Shown: positions 28,010 through 37,298, counted from the first letter of the stretch. The stretch: DNA of 64,000 nt from CAVPOO01 sp963707015 (GCA_963707015.1 CAVPOO010000024.1:16843-80842); one strand, 5' to 3'. Numbers and translations: made by a program. Notes: generated by a model not told the origin, from the sequence alone.

Positions 28010-29584
28010 TCAGTTCTTGACCCACTCCAGCTTGTACAGGTCCAGCCGACGGTCCCTGACGTTGCGCACGCTGCCTTTGTGCCGCACGGTTTCGAGTTTC
28101 TGCAGGTCGAGATCCGCGATCAGGCTCATCTCCGTGTTGGGGGTGGCCTCGGCGGCGATGGCGTCGTGGGGGAAGGAGTAGTCCGAGGGTGTGAAAACCG
28201 AGGCCTGGGAGTACTGGATGTCCATGTTCTCCACGTTGGGCAGGTTGCCTACACTTCCGGTAATCACGACGTAACATTCGTTCTCGATCGCCCGGGCCTG
28301 GGCGCAGCGGCGCACCCGCTCGTAGGCATTTTTCGTGTCGGTCCAGTAAGGAACGAACAGGATCTGCATCTGCTGCTCGGCCTGCAGGCGCGCGAGTTCC
28401 GGAAACTCGACGTCATAGCAGATCAGGATGCCGATGCGCCCGGCGTCTGTGTCGAACACCGCCAGCCCGTCGCCGCCCTTCAGTCCCCAGTAGGTGTGTT
28501 CGTCGGGCGTGATGTGCAGTTTGTACTGACGGTCCCAGCTGCCGTCGCGCCGCAGCAGGTAGGAGACATTGCGCAGCGTCTGGTGATCATACTCGGGCAT
28601 GCTGCCGGCAATGATGTTGATGTTGTACTCCACTGCCAGGCGCAGCAATGCCTCACGCAGCTGCTCGGTAAAACCGGCCAGGTCACGGATCGATTCGGCG
28701 GGGTTCTCCTGGTTGAACTGCACCATCAGGGGGAAGTTGAAGAACTCCGGGAACAGCAGGAAATCGGCCTTGTAGCCGGCGATGGCGTCGACGAAATATT
28801 CCACCTGGCTCAGCAGGTCCTGAAGTGTCTCGACGGGGCGCATCTGCCACTGTACGGCACCAACGCGCACTTCCTTGCGCAGGCGGCGCAGCGTAAGCGA
28901 CTTGTTCTCGTGGCGGATATTGATCCATTCCAGCAAGGTTGCAGTAGAGCCGGACTCCTGGTCTGACGGTTCGTAGTTTTCGATCAGGCGGCGCACGTGA
29001 AAGCCGTTGGCGAGCTGAAAGCTCAGCACCGGGTCACGCAGTTCCTTGTTGCACACGAGCTTTATATACTCGGCCGGCGTCATGTCGTTGGCGTGTTTCC
29101 GGTAACCCGGAATGCGTCCGCCCGCGACAATACGCCGCAGGTTCAGGCGCTCGCACAAGGCCTTGCGGGCCTCGTACAGGCGCCGGCCCAGGCGCAGGTC
29201 CCGGTAGTCCGGATGCACGAAAATATCCACGCCGTACAGGGTGTCGCCCTGGGGGTCATGCGTGTAGAGGTAGCCGTTGCCGGTGATTTCCTCGTAGCTG
29301 TGATCGTCGCCGAAGAGCTCGTAGTTGACAATCACACTGATGGCGGCGGCCACGACGGCTCCCTCGTCCTCGATGCAGATCTGCCCCTCCGGGAAGTGAC
29401 TGAGCTGAGACAGGAACTGTTCCTTGCTCCAGGACCCGCCAAGCGTCGGGTAGGCGGCGTCCATCGTCTGTTTGAAGCTGGTGTAGTCCGCTTCACGCAG
29501 GTTGCGCAGGACCAGCTTGTGGGCTTCCTTTTTCTTGAGCTTCTTTGCCGTTTTCCTGGGCGCGTCTTTTCGATGCTTGGCCAT
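28010..29584 (-). CDS. GNAT acetyltransferase - carbon-nitrogen hydrolase fusion
   Basis: 524 residues. After a lysine-rich start, residues ~22-200 form a GNAT fold (YGVDIFVHPDYRDLRLGRRL is the acetyl-CoA loop). Residues ~240-510 form a nitrilase-superfamily domain with the catalytic triad E280 (LLFPEFF), K355 (YKLHITPDEH) and C389 (ILICYDVEFPE). This fused architecture is widespread in bacteria, but its substrate is not established. It is cytoplasmic and stands alone, converging on the patatin gene. Confidence 0.88.
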   Translation of the reverse strand: MAKHRKDAPRKTAKKLKKKEAHKLVLRNLREADYTSFKQTMDAAYPTLGGSWSKEQFLSQLSHFPEGQICIEDEGAVVAAAISVIVNYELFGDDHSYEEITGNGYLYTHDPQGDTLYGVDIFVHPDYRDLRLGRRLYEARKALCERLNLRRIVAGGRIPGYRKHANDMTPAEYIKLVCNKELRDPVLSFQLANGFHVRRLIENYEPSDQESGSTATLLEWINIRHENKSLTLRRLRKEVRVGAVQWQMRPVETLQDLLSQVEYFVDAIAGYKADFLLFPEFFNFPLMVQFNQENPAESIRDLAGFTEQLREALLRLAVEYNINIIAGSMPEYDHQTLRNVSYLLRRDGSWDRQYKLHITPDEHTYWGLKGGDGLAVFDTDAGRIGILICYDVEFPELARLQAEQQMQILFVPYWTDTKNAYERVRRCAQARAIENECYVVITGSVGNLPNVENMDIQYSQASVFTPSDYSFPHDAIAAEATPNTEMSLIADLDLQKLETVRHKGSVRNVRDRRLDLYKLEWVKN

Positions 29585-29983
29585 GGCAGCGGATGTCCCC
29601 CTGGGTTGTGTACAGAGGCCATTCTAAACGCTGTGCCCTGTGCCTGCCTGCTGGCTCACGGCTCGAACGCGAACGTTCCGGGGGCCTGTCCGGGCCTGAA
29701 CCGGTCTGACATGTCGTGCGTCGGACGACTCCGGTGGCCCATGTCAACTGGCTGCCTGTGGTCGGCAAACCGGCCCGGCGATCTGCTCGTCCAGACGTGT
29801 AAGGCCATTGATTACATGACAATTCAGGAGCGAAGCCCGCACAGCCACGCAGGTCAAAGCAGTTCGAAACGCGAAGCCGGCTGGCGGGGCACGCTGTGGA
29901 CGGGTTGCACGCCTGGATAAATACGACCAGATTTCCTATTCTTTTTTCAACACCATCGCTTACGGTTTCGTGGAGGAGAGAAC
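29585..29983. other. Intergenic region
   Basis: It carries the divergent promoters of the GNAT-nitrilase and DUF302 genes. No further gene or clear repeat was seen. Confidence 0.4.
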
Positions 29984-30562
29984 ATGACCCTATTGCGTAA
30001 TATCCTGACCGTGATCGGCCTTGTGGCGGTGGTGTTTCTCTTGTTGTTCGGCGTCCACATCTGGCATGCCACCCGCGACTTCGACCCGAATGCCTTCGGA
30101 CTGTACCGGGAGTTTGCATCCAACCTGCTGGAGACTCGAGACATCGCCGACGCGTTCGTCTGGACCGTCCCTGTGCAGGAGGGCATCAGCGCCGAGGAGG
30201 TAGAGCAAGCCATGAAGAGCCTGGCAGTGGCCAGGAATTTTCTGTTCGTCGGCGAATCACCCTTCTACAAACAGGCGGAGGCGGTCACGGGGGAACCCTT
30301 TCGGCATGTAACGTTGATGAACTTCTGCGACGCGCGCGTCGGGATCAAGATGATCGACCAGAACCCCGCCTACACGGCGTTCATGCCATGCACCATCAGC
30401 GTCGTCGAAGACAAGGAGGGTAAGCTCTGGCTTTATACCCTCAACATGGACTTCCTGATACATGGAGCCAAAGAACTGCCGCCCGAGTTGAAGACCGACG
30501 CCTTGCGGGTTCGGCGGACCATGCGCGAGATCATGGAAGGCGCCGCCCGTGGGGAATTCTGA
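29984..30562 (+). CDS. Membrane-anchored DUF302 protein
   Basis: 192 residues: one N-terminal membrane helix (ILTVIGLVAVVFLLLFGV) and a DUF302-like soluble domain. The domain shows NFLFVGESPFYKQ, FCDARVGIKMIDQNPAYTAFMPCTISV and NMDFLIHG. DUF302 proteins often occur with sulfur or heme redox systems, but their function is unknown. GGAGGAG precedes ATG 29984. Confidence 0.78.
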   Translation: MTLLRNILTVIGLVAVVFLLLFGVHIWHATRDFDPNAFGLYREFASNLLETRDIADAFVWTVPVQEGISAEEVEQAMKSLAVARNFLFVGESPFYKQAEAVTGEPFRHVTLMNFCDARVGIKMIDQNPAYTAFMPCTISVVEDKEGKLWLYTLNMDFLIHGAKELPPELKTDALRVRRTMREIMEGAARGEF

Positions 30563-30809
30563 CCGTCGATTGTGTGTTCGGCCCGTGGGGCTTGGCGGTG
30601 TCTGCTACCGGCGCCGTGGCGGAAAGGGGGGACTTTTGGCTTGAGCGAGGCCGCGCGGCTGCATCGGCGCGATGTCGCGCCCGGGCCAGGCGCAGGCATT
30701 GCGGAGGCACAGGCTGCGTGGGGGGGCGGGCAGGTAAAGTTGACGGAATTGCCCACTGCTCTATAGTGGCCCGGGCCATCAAATCCGAAAAACGATCGAG
30801 GTAAGCCTT

Positions 30810-31214
30810 ATGTCCAACGTATTCCACAACGATGCAGTCGGTAAACTGATCCTGCGTCTCACGCTCGGCATACTCATGTTGTTTCATGGAGTCGCGAAGT
30901 TGCTGCACCCCGGCTCACTCGAATTTATCAACAGCCAGCTCACGCAGTTGGGACTTCCAACCGCCGTAGCCTACGGTGTCTACGTGGGTGAAATTCTCGC
31001 GCCGCTGATGATTATACTGGGGATTTTTGCCCGCTATGGCGGACTGATTGTCGTGATCAACATGATTTTCGCGATCGTGCTGGTACACACGGGCGATCTG
31101 CTTGCCTTGACTGACCATGGGGGTTGGAGGCTGGAGTTGCAGGGTTTTTATCTGTTCTGTGGCCTTGCCATGGTGTTTCTTGGCAGCGGAAGACTGGCGG
31201 TCAGACCCGATTGA
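30810..31214 (+). CDS. DoxX-family membrane protein
   Basis: 134 residues with four predicted helices: ILRLTLGILMLFHGVAKLLH, the AVAYGVYVGEILAPLMIILG block, GGLIVVINMIFAIVLVH and FYLFCGLAMVFLGSG. The HGxxK motif is typical of DoxX proteins, small inner-membrane subunits linked to quinone or thiol redox. GAGGTAA precedes the ATG. Confidence 0.82.
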   Translation: MSNVFHNDAVGKLILRLTLGILMLFHGVAKLLHPGSLEFINSQLTQLGLPTAVAYGVYVGEILAPLMIILGIFARYGGLIVVINMIFAIVLVHTGDLLALTDHGGWRLELQGFYLFCGLAMVFLGSGRLAVRPD

Positions 31215-31446
31215 GCTTTTGACTTCCGGGTTGTAACGGTATGTGCCCCGACCCGCTGCGGGCGAACGGGCGCGGGCCGCTGGACGCCCTTTGGCGCCGA
31301 ATCCGGCGGTCGGTTACGGTTCGCCTTCCGCTGTGCGTCCGGCTCGCTCCGGTCGCTTGCGACGCCGCGCGGCCCCGGCCCTCTGGCGCGGCTCAGGGTG
31401 GCGTCTCTCGCCGGCCCGCTGATTCAAGCTCGAAGAGCATGAGACA

Positions 31447-32076
31447 ATGACGCTTGGTATTCTGCTGGCCGCCGTTTTTCTGGCAATCGTCGCGCTGCTT
31501 ACGCTGAGCAGAAATGGCGGGAACTGGAACAGGAAAATTCTCTGGCTGTTGGCGGCGCTATCCGGCCTGGCCATCATGATTGGGGTTGCCATCTATACGA
31601 GTATGCCCTCGCTCTACGAGCCGGAAGTCGAAAACGATTTCTGGGGCATATCTCTGGATGCGACCAGGCCCGAAATAAAATCCCGACACGGCGAGCCGCA
31701 CACGCAGGAAGATGACTTATGGGTGTACCGGCAGCAGGATCAGTATTCTGATGCCTGGTCCACCTACATCATCCGATTCGAGAAGAAACAGATACGCTAC
31801 ATCCTGTACCGGGGTAGCGACCGCTGGTCCTCGCCCACACTTCAGGGGGTGCGACTCTATGACAGCGCAGCCAAGGTTCGCAAGATGTTTGGTGAGCCTT
31901 CATACGTGTCGTCCTCGGACGAGGGTTTCCCGGGAATCTACTCCTACAGTGCCTACCAGGTCTTTTTCTGGTTGGAGAACGACGAGGTCAGCAGCTATGG
32001 CATCTACAATCCCGCGTCGGGTCCTGTAGACTTTGATCGCAAGGTTCAGCAACAGCTCGAGAAAACAGAACGGTAG
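31447..32076 (+). CDS. Hypothetical membrane-anchored protein
   Basis: 209 residues. Two hydrophobic helices near the N-terminus (LLAAVFLAIVALLTLS; ILWLLAALSGLAIMIGVAIY) anchor a soluble domain rich in aromatic residues (LWVYRQQDQYSDAW, IRYILYRGSD, KMFGEPSYVSS). The repeated GxPxxxxxxxxxxYxY pattern looks like an outer-membrane-assembly or SmpA-like beta fold, but no family is claimed. Confidence 0.6.
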   Translation: MTLGILLAAVFLAIVALLTLSRNGGNWNRKILWLLAALSGLAIMIGVAIYTSMPSLYEPEVENDFWGISLDATRPEIKSRHGEPHTQEDDLWVYRQQDQYSDAWSTYIIRFEKKQIRYILYRGSDRWSSPTLQGVRLYDSAAKVRKMFGEPSYVSSSDEGFPGIYSYSAYQVFFWLENDEVSSYGIYNPASGPVDFDRKVQQQLEKTER

Positions 32077-32216
32077 GCCCCGTGCAGGGGGAGCTCAGGC
32101 GCCCGTATCTCGCCGGCATCGATCCGGCACTGCGCATGCCGGCCTGAGCGCGCCGGGCGGCTTTGTTCACCGGTAAGTCGACCCCGAGTGGCGGCACAAC
32201 GTCCGCGGATGATGCA

Positions 32217-33098
32217 ATGACACAAAAAGGCCTTTGGATCCTGGCCATCCTCTGCCTGGGGGTGCTGATCGGTGTCGTGTTGCGAAACGCCGTCGACACA
32301 GTACCTGCCGATCGCGCGGACAGGATGACGCAGGCGCGCGGATCAGCCTCTGGTGATCTGGCTTCCACGCCACGGGACTCGGACACCGCCGGTACCGGCC
32401 TTGACCCTGTCAGTCTTGAGGAGCTGCGGGTCGGTCTCGACGAGGCGCGGCTGCGCGACCAGCAGCAGGAACAGACACTCATCGAGCTGCAGGGTCGCCT
32501 GGAGCGCCTGGAGGCCTTGGAGGACGCAACGCCTGCCGGCGCCGCGACCGAGGGGGCGGCCGGCCGTGTGTCCGGCCCGGCGACCAGCGGGTCGCAAGCG
32601 CAGGGCGAGGCGGGACTCATTGCTGCCGGCATCGACAGTCAAACCGCCGCCTGGATCCAGCAACAGCTGGACAAGAACCAGCTGGATGAACTTTACCTGC
32701 GCAACCAGTCACTTCGCGAGGGCTGGATAAACACACCCCGGTTTCGTGATGCGCTTGTCAAGCTGCAGAGTCGCTTCGATGCCTTGCGCGGCGAGATAGG
32801 CGACGACAACTTCGACAGACTCTTGTTCGCTCTCGGTCGCAATAACCGGGTGGTGGCCAGTGAAGTCATGCACGACTCACCCGCTCAGCAATTCGGTTTG
32901 AATGCTGGCGACACGATCATTCGGTATGATGGGAAGCGGGTGCTCTCGACGCAGGAACTGCAGGCCCTGACGGCCCAGGGAGATACGGCTTCACCGGTTC
33001 TTCTTGAGATCAGTCGGGAAGGACAATCGATGACCCTCTATGTTTCCGGTGGTCCCCTTGGCGTCCGGCTAATGACCCGCCGCGCGCGGCCGGAATAG
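32217..33098 (+). CDS. Membrane-anchored PDZ-domain protein
   Basis: 293 residues: an N-terminal helix (LWILAILCLGVLIGVVL), a coiled-coil-like Glu/Gln/Arg-rich stretch (EELRVGLDEARLRDQQQEQT and onward), an Ala/Gly linker, and a C-terminal PDZ domain (ASEVMHDSPAQQFGLNAGDTI, then VLLEISREGQSMTLYV). No protease domain is present, so it may be a scaffold or adaptor in the periplasm. ATG 32217 is preferred to a TTG at 32163. Confidence 0.75.
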   Translation: MTQKGLWILAILCLGVLIGVVLRNAVDTVPADRADRMTQARGSASGDLASTPRDSDTAGTGLDPVSLEELRVGLDEARLRDQQQEQTLIELQGRLERLEALEDATPAGAATEGAAGRVSGPATSGSQAQGEAGLIAAGIDSQTAAWIQQQLDKNQLDELYLRNQSLREGWINTPRFRDALVKLQSRFDALRGEIGDDNFDRLLFALGRNNRVVASEVMHDSPAQQFGLNAGDTIIRYDGKRVLSTQELQALTAQGDTASPVLLEISREGQSMTLYVSGGPLGVRLMTRRARPE

Positions 33099-33384
33099 CC
33101 GCCGGGGCCTGGGGGAACCCGAGCCGCGGGCTTGGCAGCACCTGTCACAGGGACAGGCACAGACCCTGGCAGGCGTGATGAGCGGACGAAATCACAGGGA
33201 AGACCGCTACGCGGCTTACCGTGACGCGGCCGGAATCATCAGTGATGACGCCTGGCTGTGCGTCCCTTTCCAGTCGGGTGTCCCCGCTGGGCGCAATTGC
33301 CTTGCGCTTGCGCCATGATGCGGGTAGGCGGCAAGAATGCCTCGGGTCTGGTCAGCATGTGAAACGGTGGTGCAGGAACCTGTC

Positions 33385-33792
33385 ATGATAAAGTTTCAGG
33401 GTATGACCCCCATGTTGAATGTTCAGGATATCGACAGGAGCCTGGCATTTTACCGCGACACCCTCGGTTTCGAGCTGGCGTCGTCGCAGGAAGCCCTGGA
33501 GGAACGCAACTGGTGTTACATCCGCCACGGCGCCATCCATCTGATGTTGGATGGCGGCACCAGTGAAGGCGAGGCCTTGTTCGATCCCGATACGGTCCCT
33601 GAGGATGGTGCGTGGCATGCGATCTACTACTTCTATCCGGAGGATGTCGTGGCGCTGCATAGCCAGCTCGCGGACTCGGGCTACGACGTGTCAGAGCTGT
33701 ATGTCACCGCCTATGGCATGCGGGAGTTCTGGCTGAAAGACCCGGATGGACACTTGCTGACCTTCGGGCAGCCGACTGCCGTACCAGGTTGA
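33385..33792 (+). CDS. VOC-family (glyoxalase/bleomycin-resistance) protein
   Basis: 135 residues with two beta-alpha-beta-beta-beta modules: MTPMLNVQDIDRSLAFYRDT with LGFEL at the start, and WHAIYYFYPEDVVALHSQLADSG then FWLKDPDGHLLTFGQ at the end. H-x and Glu positions fit a metal-binding VOC fold. Substrate unknown. The start ATG 33385 follows AGGA. Confidence 0.82.
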   Translation: MIKFQGMTPMLNVQDIDRSLAFYRDTLGFELASSQEALEERNWCYIRHGAIHLMLDGGTSEGEALFDPDTVPEDGAWHAIYYFYPEDVVALHSQLADSGYDVSELYVTAYGMREFWLKDPDGHLLTFGQPTAVPG

Positions 33793-33837
33793 CGGTTCCG
33801 GATCAGCCGTGTCGCCCGCAAAGGTCCAACGCAGTCT

Positions 33838-34239
33838 TCACGGGCGGCTGAAGGTTGGGGAGACCAGGAGGGTCAGGCCTTCAACGCTGTCCACCTTGAG
33901 CTGATCTCCGGTTTCAGGCAGCGCTGGTAGCGGTGCTACGACACGCGCCTGCCAGCGCTCGCCGTCCAGCCGGACATAGCCGGTGTATGATCCACACTCA
34001 TCGACTACAAAGCCGCAAAGCACCTTGGCATTTCGCCCGATCATGGCTTCAGGGCCAACGCGCGCAGGGATTCTCGACGCGGCATGGACCAGCAGTATTT
34101 CGCTGCCCACGAACACGCCGGCCGCGATCACGACTCTCCAGAGCCAGTCTCCCTCCAGTGGGAGAAACACGAGCGCCGAGATTACTGCGGAGGTAGGCAA
34201 AGCAGCCAGAATCAGAATGCTGCGGTGCAGGGGGCTCAT
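33838..34239 (-). CDS. NfeD-like membrane protein
   Basis: 133 residues: two N-terminal membrane helices (SILILAALPTSAVISALVFL; LWRVVIAAGVFVGSEILLV) and a C-terminal OB-fold domain (IGRNAKVLCGFVVDECGSYTGYVRLDGERW). This is the short NfeD form without the ClpP-like protease. No stomatin/SPFH partner gene is adjacent. Confidence 0.72.
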   Translation of the reverse strand: MSPLHRSILILAALPTSAVISALVFLPLEGDWLWRVVIAAGVFVGSEILLVHAASRIPARVGPEAMIGRNAKVLCGFVVDECGSYTGYVRLDGERWQARVVAPLPALPETGDQLKVDSVEGLTLLVSPTFSRP

Positions 34240-34340
34240 GGCGGTTGCGGCCTGATGGTGCATAAGGTTTTACATGCGTTCCGGCGTGACAGTCTGCAGT
34301 TCGCACATCGCGAAGTGATTCCACCCAATGGCGGCGCAGA

Positions 34341-34467
34341 TAAGAACGGCGGCCCGAGGGCCGCCGTTTGGAGGAGAGTCTTCAATCCTTGAAGACGAAT
34401 CATGCGATTCCTCCCCCGCGCGTAAACTACCATGTGCGAGCGGCGGCCCATATTGTGGCAACTACGT
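34341..34467 (-). ncRNA. Candidate small RNA B with UUCG-like terminator
   Basis: On the minus strand ATACGTAGTTGCCACAAT (motif 34458-34467) is followed ~95 nt later by CUCUCCUCC and the hairpin CGGCGGCC-CUCG-GGCCGCCG then UUCUUAU. A short frame with its own GGGGAGGA site begins MIRLQGLKTLL inside it, so a leader peptide is an alternative. Confidence 0.35.
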
Positions 34468-34904
34468 ATCGCGATGCTGAGCGTGGAGCTGCCATCCAGA
34501 AGCGGATGTCGGTGTCGCCTTTCATTCGATGGTCGTTACAGCATCTGACTGAACCGGAGCAAGGCAGGTGCCCGTCAGGGGGGTCCGTTTCGTACATCGA
34601 AAGATCCAGGGGTGAGCCTGCGGGCCGGGTAGCCGTGCTGTCGCCGATGCTACCAGAGCGCAGCGGCAGACGGTGAGCATCGGCCTGAGACCGATAATAG
34701 ACTCAGTACCGGTTCCCGTCGCGCGGCAGAATTGACGTAGGTAATTGATGGTAAACCAGAAAACGGTGGAACAGAAGATTCCGGATTCGGTGACTAAATC
34801 ACTGCAAACAAGCACTGGTTGTGTTCTTATGATGCCGCCGGGTACGTACTTCCCTTCCCTGAAACGTCGCCCGGTGATAGCTCGAGTCCCAATTGACTCT
34901 TTGC
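34468..34904. other. Intergenic region with an orphan plus-strand terminator at its end
   Basis: No gene or tRNA was recognised. Because a strong plus-strand terminator follows, an unrecognised short transcript may lie here. Confidence 0.35.
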
Positions 34905-34937
34905 ACCCCGCGGCCCCCCGCCGCGGGGTTTTTCTTT
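34905..34937 (+). terminator. Strong rho-independent terminator without an upstream gene
   Basis: A 10-bp perfect stem ACCCCGCGGC/GCCGCGGGGT with a C5 loop is followed by TTTTTCTTTCC on the plus strand. No plus-strand gene is recognised between 33792 and here. Confidence 0.8.
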
Positions 34938-35032
34938 CCGCGACCCATCAGGTGTCAGCGAGCCGACTAACGACTAAACCGGGAGGGTGGCTGATGCCTG
35001 GTAACAGCCCGGCAAGTCGGCAGGTGGCGGCC

Positions 35033-35401
35033 CTATTGGTCCACTGCGGGTTCCAGCGCCTGCGGTTGCGGAGGTGAATCATTCCCAGGGGGCTTTTCAA
35101 GCGCTTCGAGCCGCGTTTTCAGGTGCACCAGCCATGCCGCATAAATCGCGCCAATTAACTGGTCGCTCACCTTTCCGTCAACCGGCAAGCCGTTGTCTTG
35201 CTGAAAGGCCCGGATTGCGGCCTCGGTGCGCGGGCCAAAAATGCCATCCGGTGCGCCCGGCTGATAACCAAGCGTTGTCAGGTATTCCTGTGCCGTCTTG
35301 ATCCTGTCGCTTGTGCCGGTGCCGGCCTGAACGATGACCGGGCGCAGGGCCAGGCCGGCGAGGGCAATCAGAGAAAACCCCCAGATGATCAACAGGCGCA
35401 T
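35033..35401 (-). CDS. Secreted peptidoglycan-binding-domain protein
   Basis: 122 residues: a signal peptide or anchor (LLIIWGFSLIALAGLALRPVI), one PG_binding_1 domain (IKTAQEYLTTLGYQPGAPDG then FGPRTEAAIRAFQQDNGLP), and a proline-rich tail. It would bind cell wall in the periplasm; no catalytic domain. The start may be ATG 35401 (GAGAAG upstream) or ATG 35431. Confidence 0.75.
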   Translation of the reverse strand: MRLLIIWGFSLIALAGLALRPVIVQAGTGTSDRIKTAQEYLTTLGYQPGAPDGIFGPRTEAAIRAFQQDNGLPVDGKVSDQLIGAIYAAWLVHLKTRLEALEKPPGNDSPPQPQALEPAVDQ

Positions 35402-35501
35402 GGTTATCTTCTCTATTTGACGGTCAGCCATGGAGGTATTATCCGGTAGCCTGTTCATGGTGCTGCGGACGCAGACGTGACAGAGGTCAATTGGGCTACA
35501 A

Positions 35502-35608
35502 ACAAAACCGGCGACCCGAAGGTCGCCGCGGAGGAGTTGATCAAACAGCGTTAGTCAAAGTCAACGTAGCAGCTTTCGGCCCTTGTTCAAATTGTGGGAA
35601 CTACGTAT
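35502..35608 (-). ncRNA. Candidate small RNA C with UUCG terminator
   Basis: The minus strand has ATACGTAGTTCCCACAAT (motif 35599-35608), then ~70 nt later CUCCUCCG and CGGCGACC-UUCG-GGUCGCCG followed by GUUUUGUUUG. A covarying base pair relative to the other hairpin copies keeps the stem. No gene overlaps. Confidence 0.38.
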
Positions 35609-35697
35609 CGCTCAATCCTGCCCAGTGAGTCATCTTGCCTCACGCCACACCGATCGAGCCGCAGGCGAACGACTCTGCAGCGCCATGAGGAAAAATC

Positions 35698-35994
35698 ATG
35701 CTCAATCCCGCTTTAACCTTTGTCGCGGTTCTCCTGGCAGTTGTCGTTCCCCTGTTTTGCGTCTTGTACCGTGCCATGGTCTTTCTGAAGTCCGGTATCT
35801 GGCCCTCGGTCACCGCTGGCACGGTTGGCCTCGCCGCTGCTGACTGGTTCCCTTGCGATGCCGGTCTGCCCTGGTCCCGGATCTGTGCATGGCTCTGGGA
35901 GCTGCCTGTCGAGGTCTTTTCGCTATTGCTCGCCGCGACGCTGGTTGTGCTGGCCAGAATCCTGGTGTCGGCATGGCAGAGACTGTCAGTCTAG
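35698..35994 (+). CDS. Small hypothetical membrane protein
   Basis: 98 residues with hydrophobic helices (ALTFVAVLLAVVVPLFCVLY; VEVFSLLLAATLVVLARILV) and a middle loop with two Cys and several Trp (DWFPCDAGLPWSRICAWLW). GAGGA precedes ATG 35698, which supports expression. No family recognised. Confidence 0.55.
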   Translation: MLNPALTFVAVLLAVVVPLFCVLYRAMVFLKSGIWPSVTAGTVGLAAADWFPCDAGLPWSRICAWLWELPVEVFSLLLAATLVVLARILVSAWQRLSV

Positions 35995-36114
35995 CCGGCT
36001 GACCGAGCTGCAAACCCGCGTTCGGGCAGGCACAACGTTCGCAGAAGTTGGCTGTGTGCAGGCAGCGGAACGCCGATTCAGGTTCCGGTTCGAGACCTGC
36101 GGTTGCCTGGGAGG

Positions 36115-36140
36115 CAAAACAAAGCCGCCCGAAGGCGGCT
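36115..36140 (-). terminator. Short UUCG terminator, minus strand
   Basis: Minus RNA AGCCGCC-UUCG-GGCGGCU followed by UUGUUUUGCC. It lies downstream of the minus-strand Cys-rich gene at 36494, though 350 bp away. Confidence 0.55.
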
Positions 36141-36279
36141 GAAGCGTGAGGCATGTTTCGGGCGAACCCAGTATCCCTGTTCTTCCCTGCCGCCCATCCT
36201 GGCAGCACATCCCGAAGCGTCTTACGGGCGAATCCTGTCCCTGTTCTTCCGTGCCGCCTGTCCTGGCAGCGTCAGTTAC
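36141..36279. repeat. Tandem direct repeat, two ~70-bp units
   Basis: Two units beginning GAAGCGT (36141 and 36214) share CGGGCGAA and CCCTGTTCTTCC followed by TGCCGCC and TCCTGGCAGC, with small indels. Non-coding. The rest of 35995-36493 has no supported gene. Confidence 0.6.
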
Positions 36280-36493
36280 CTGTTTCGGTCAGGTTCGCGA
36301 ATACTTTAAGTTTTAAGTCAAGCGATCAGGTCACACTGCGTGTCTTTTCCCCGGCAGGGGTGCTGGACGCGACCCCCGCGGACCTGAAAGGCAGCGGCAA
36401 CACCCGCATCAAGGGCCGCGGCGGGTCAGGGCTCAATGCCTGTTCAGGCGGGAAGTCGGCGCAAGGCCGGACATGCCTGTCCTTGTTTCGTGT

Positions 36494-36688
36494 TCATTCC
36501 GGGCAGTAGCACACCGTCTCCCCCCAGTCCGGGTGTTGGTCGTCGCCATGCGCCTGACAGGCCACCCGCGCCTCAGCGATCGTCTCGGCGTAGAAATATT
36601 CATGGCATACCCTGCACTTGCAGAACTTCGGCTCCGTCTTCACGAAATGGTGCCGGGATTCCCGCTCGACATCGTCGTATTCGCCCAT
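36494..36688 (-). CDS. Small cysteine-rich (zinc-ribbon-like) protein
   Basis: 64 residues. The FCKCRVCHEYF block and the C-terminal VCYCPE give a CxCxxC...CxC arrangement, with HH and H residues between, which suggests zinc or iron binding. It is cytoplasmic, with no family assigned. It is divergent from the THUMP-domain gene and may share its promoter region. Confidence 0.6.
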   Translation of the reverse strand: MGEYDDVERESRHHFVKTEPKFCKCRVCHEYFYAETIAEARVACQAHGDDQHPDWGETVCYCPE

Positions 36689-36769
36689 CCTGTCACTGTC
36701 CTCGAAGCGTTCAGGCTAGTATAGACAACAGCTTGCTCACTCCTTCCACCGCAGCGCAGGGAACCGCAC

Positions 36770-37291
36770 GTGACGGATCTTCTCGTCTCCTACTCCTGGA
36801 GCCATTTCTATCGGGCCAGACCTGAGATTGTCCGCATTCTGAAACGGTTCGGCGACCCCGATCCCCGGGTCGAGAAGACGGGCGTGAGGGGAATCGCCGT
36901 TGCGCACAGCGGCCTGGATAACCGCGAGGTTGTCAAACACTGCCGGAGCTTGTGGCAGAGCGAACCGCTGGATTCCTTCGAGTTTTCGGTCAAGTGGATT
37001 CCAGTCGACTATTGGTGCGAGACCGATCTGAGGGCGATGAAACGCGTGATCGACAGCAAGATCAAACCCCGTCTCGCGCAAGACCAGACCTGGGGGATGA
37101 AGGTGCGCAAGCGTGGCTGGCAGCAATATCACACCAGCGAGATTGTCGAATTCCTTGCCGCCGACATTGAACCAAAGGTCGACCTGAGCAAACCGGACCG
37201 GATCTTATGGGTCGACGTCATCGGCCGACAGACTGCCATCTCGCTGCTAAAGCCCGAGGAGATCTTCTCACTCGGCCTGCCGCATCTGTGA
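36770..37291 (+). CDS. THUMP-domain protein
   Basis: 173 residues from a GTG start. LLVSYSWSHFYRARPEIVRI at the N-terminus and the block TAISLLKPEEIFSLGLPHL at the end match stand-alone THUMP proteins related to Tan1, which bind tRNA acceptor stems. WIPVDYWCETDLRAMKRVID lies mid-protein. It probably takes part in RNA modification with an unlinked catalytic partner. The next small gene starts 7 bp after. Confidence 0.75.
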   Translation: MTDLLVSYSWSHFYRARPEIVRILKRFGDPDPRVEKTGVRGIAVAHSGLDNREVVKHCRSLWQSEPLDSFEFSVKWIPVDYWCETDLRAMKRVIDSKIKPRLAQDQTWGMKVRKRGWQQYHTSEIVEFLAADIEPKVDLSKPDRILWVDVIGRQTAISLLKPEEIFSLGLPHL

Positions 37292-37298
37292 AGCGCCC

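Noticed and set aside
34780..34905. tRNA-like sequence (CTCGAGTCCCAAT before the terminator).
   Set aside because: It resembles a T-loop, but no acceptor, D or anticodon arms can be formed.
34745..35077. A 110-residue plus-strand open frame.
   Set aside because: It runs through the strong terminator at 34905 and into the antisense of the peptidoglycan-binding gene.
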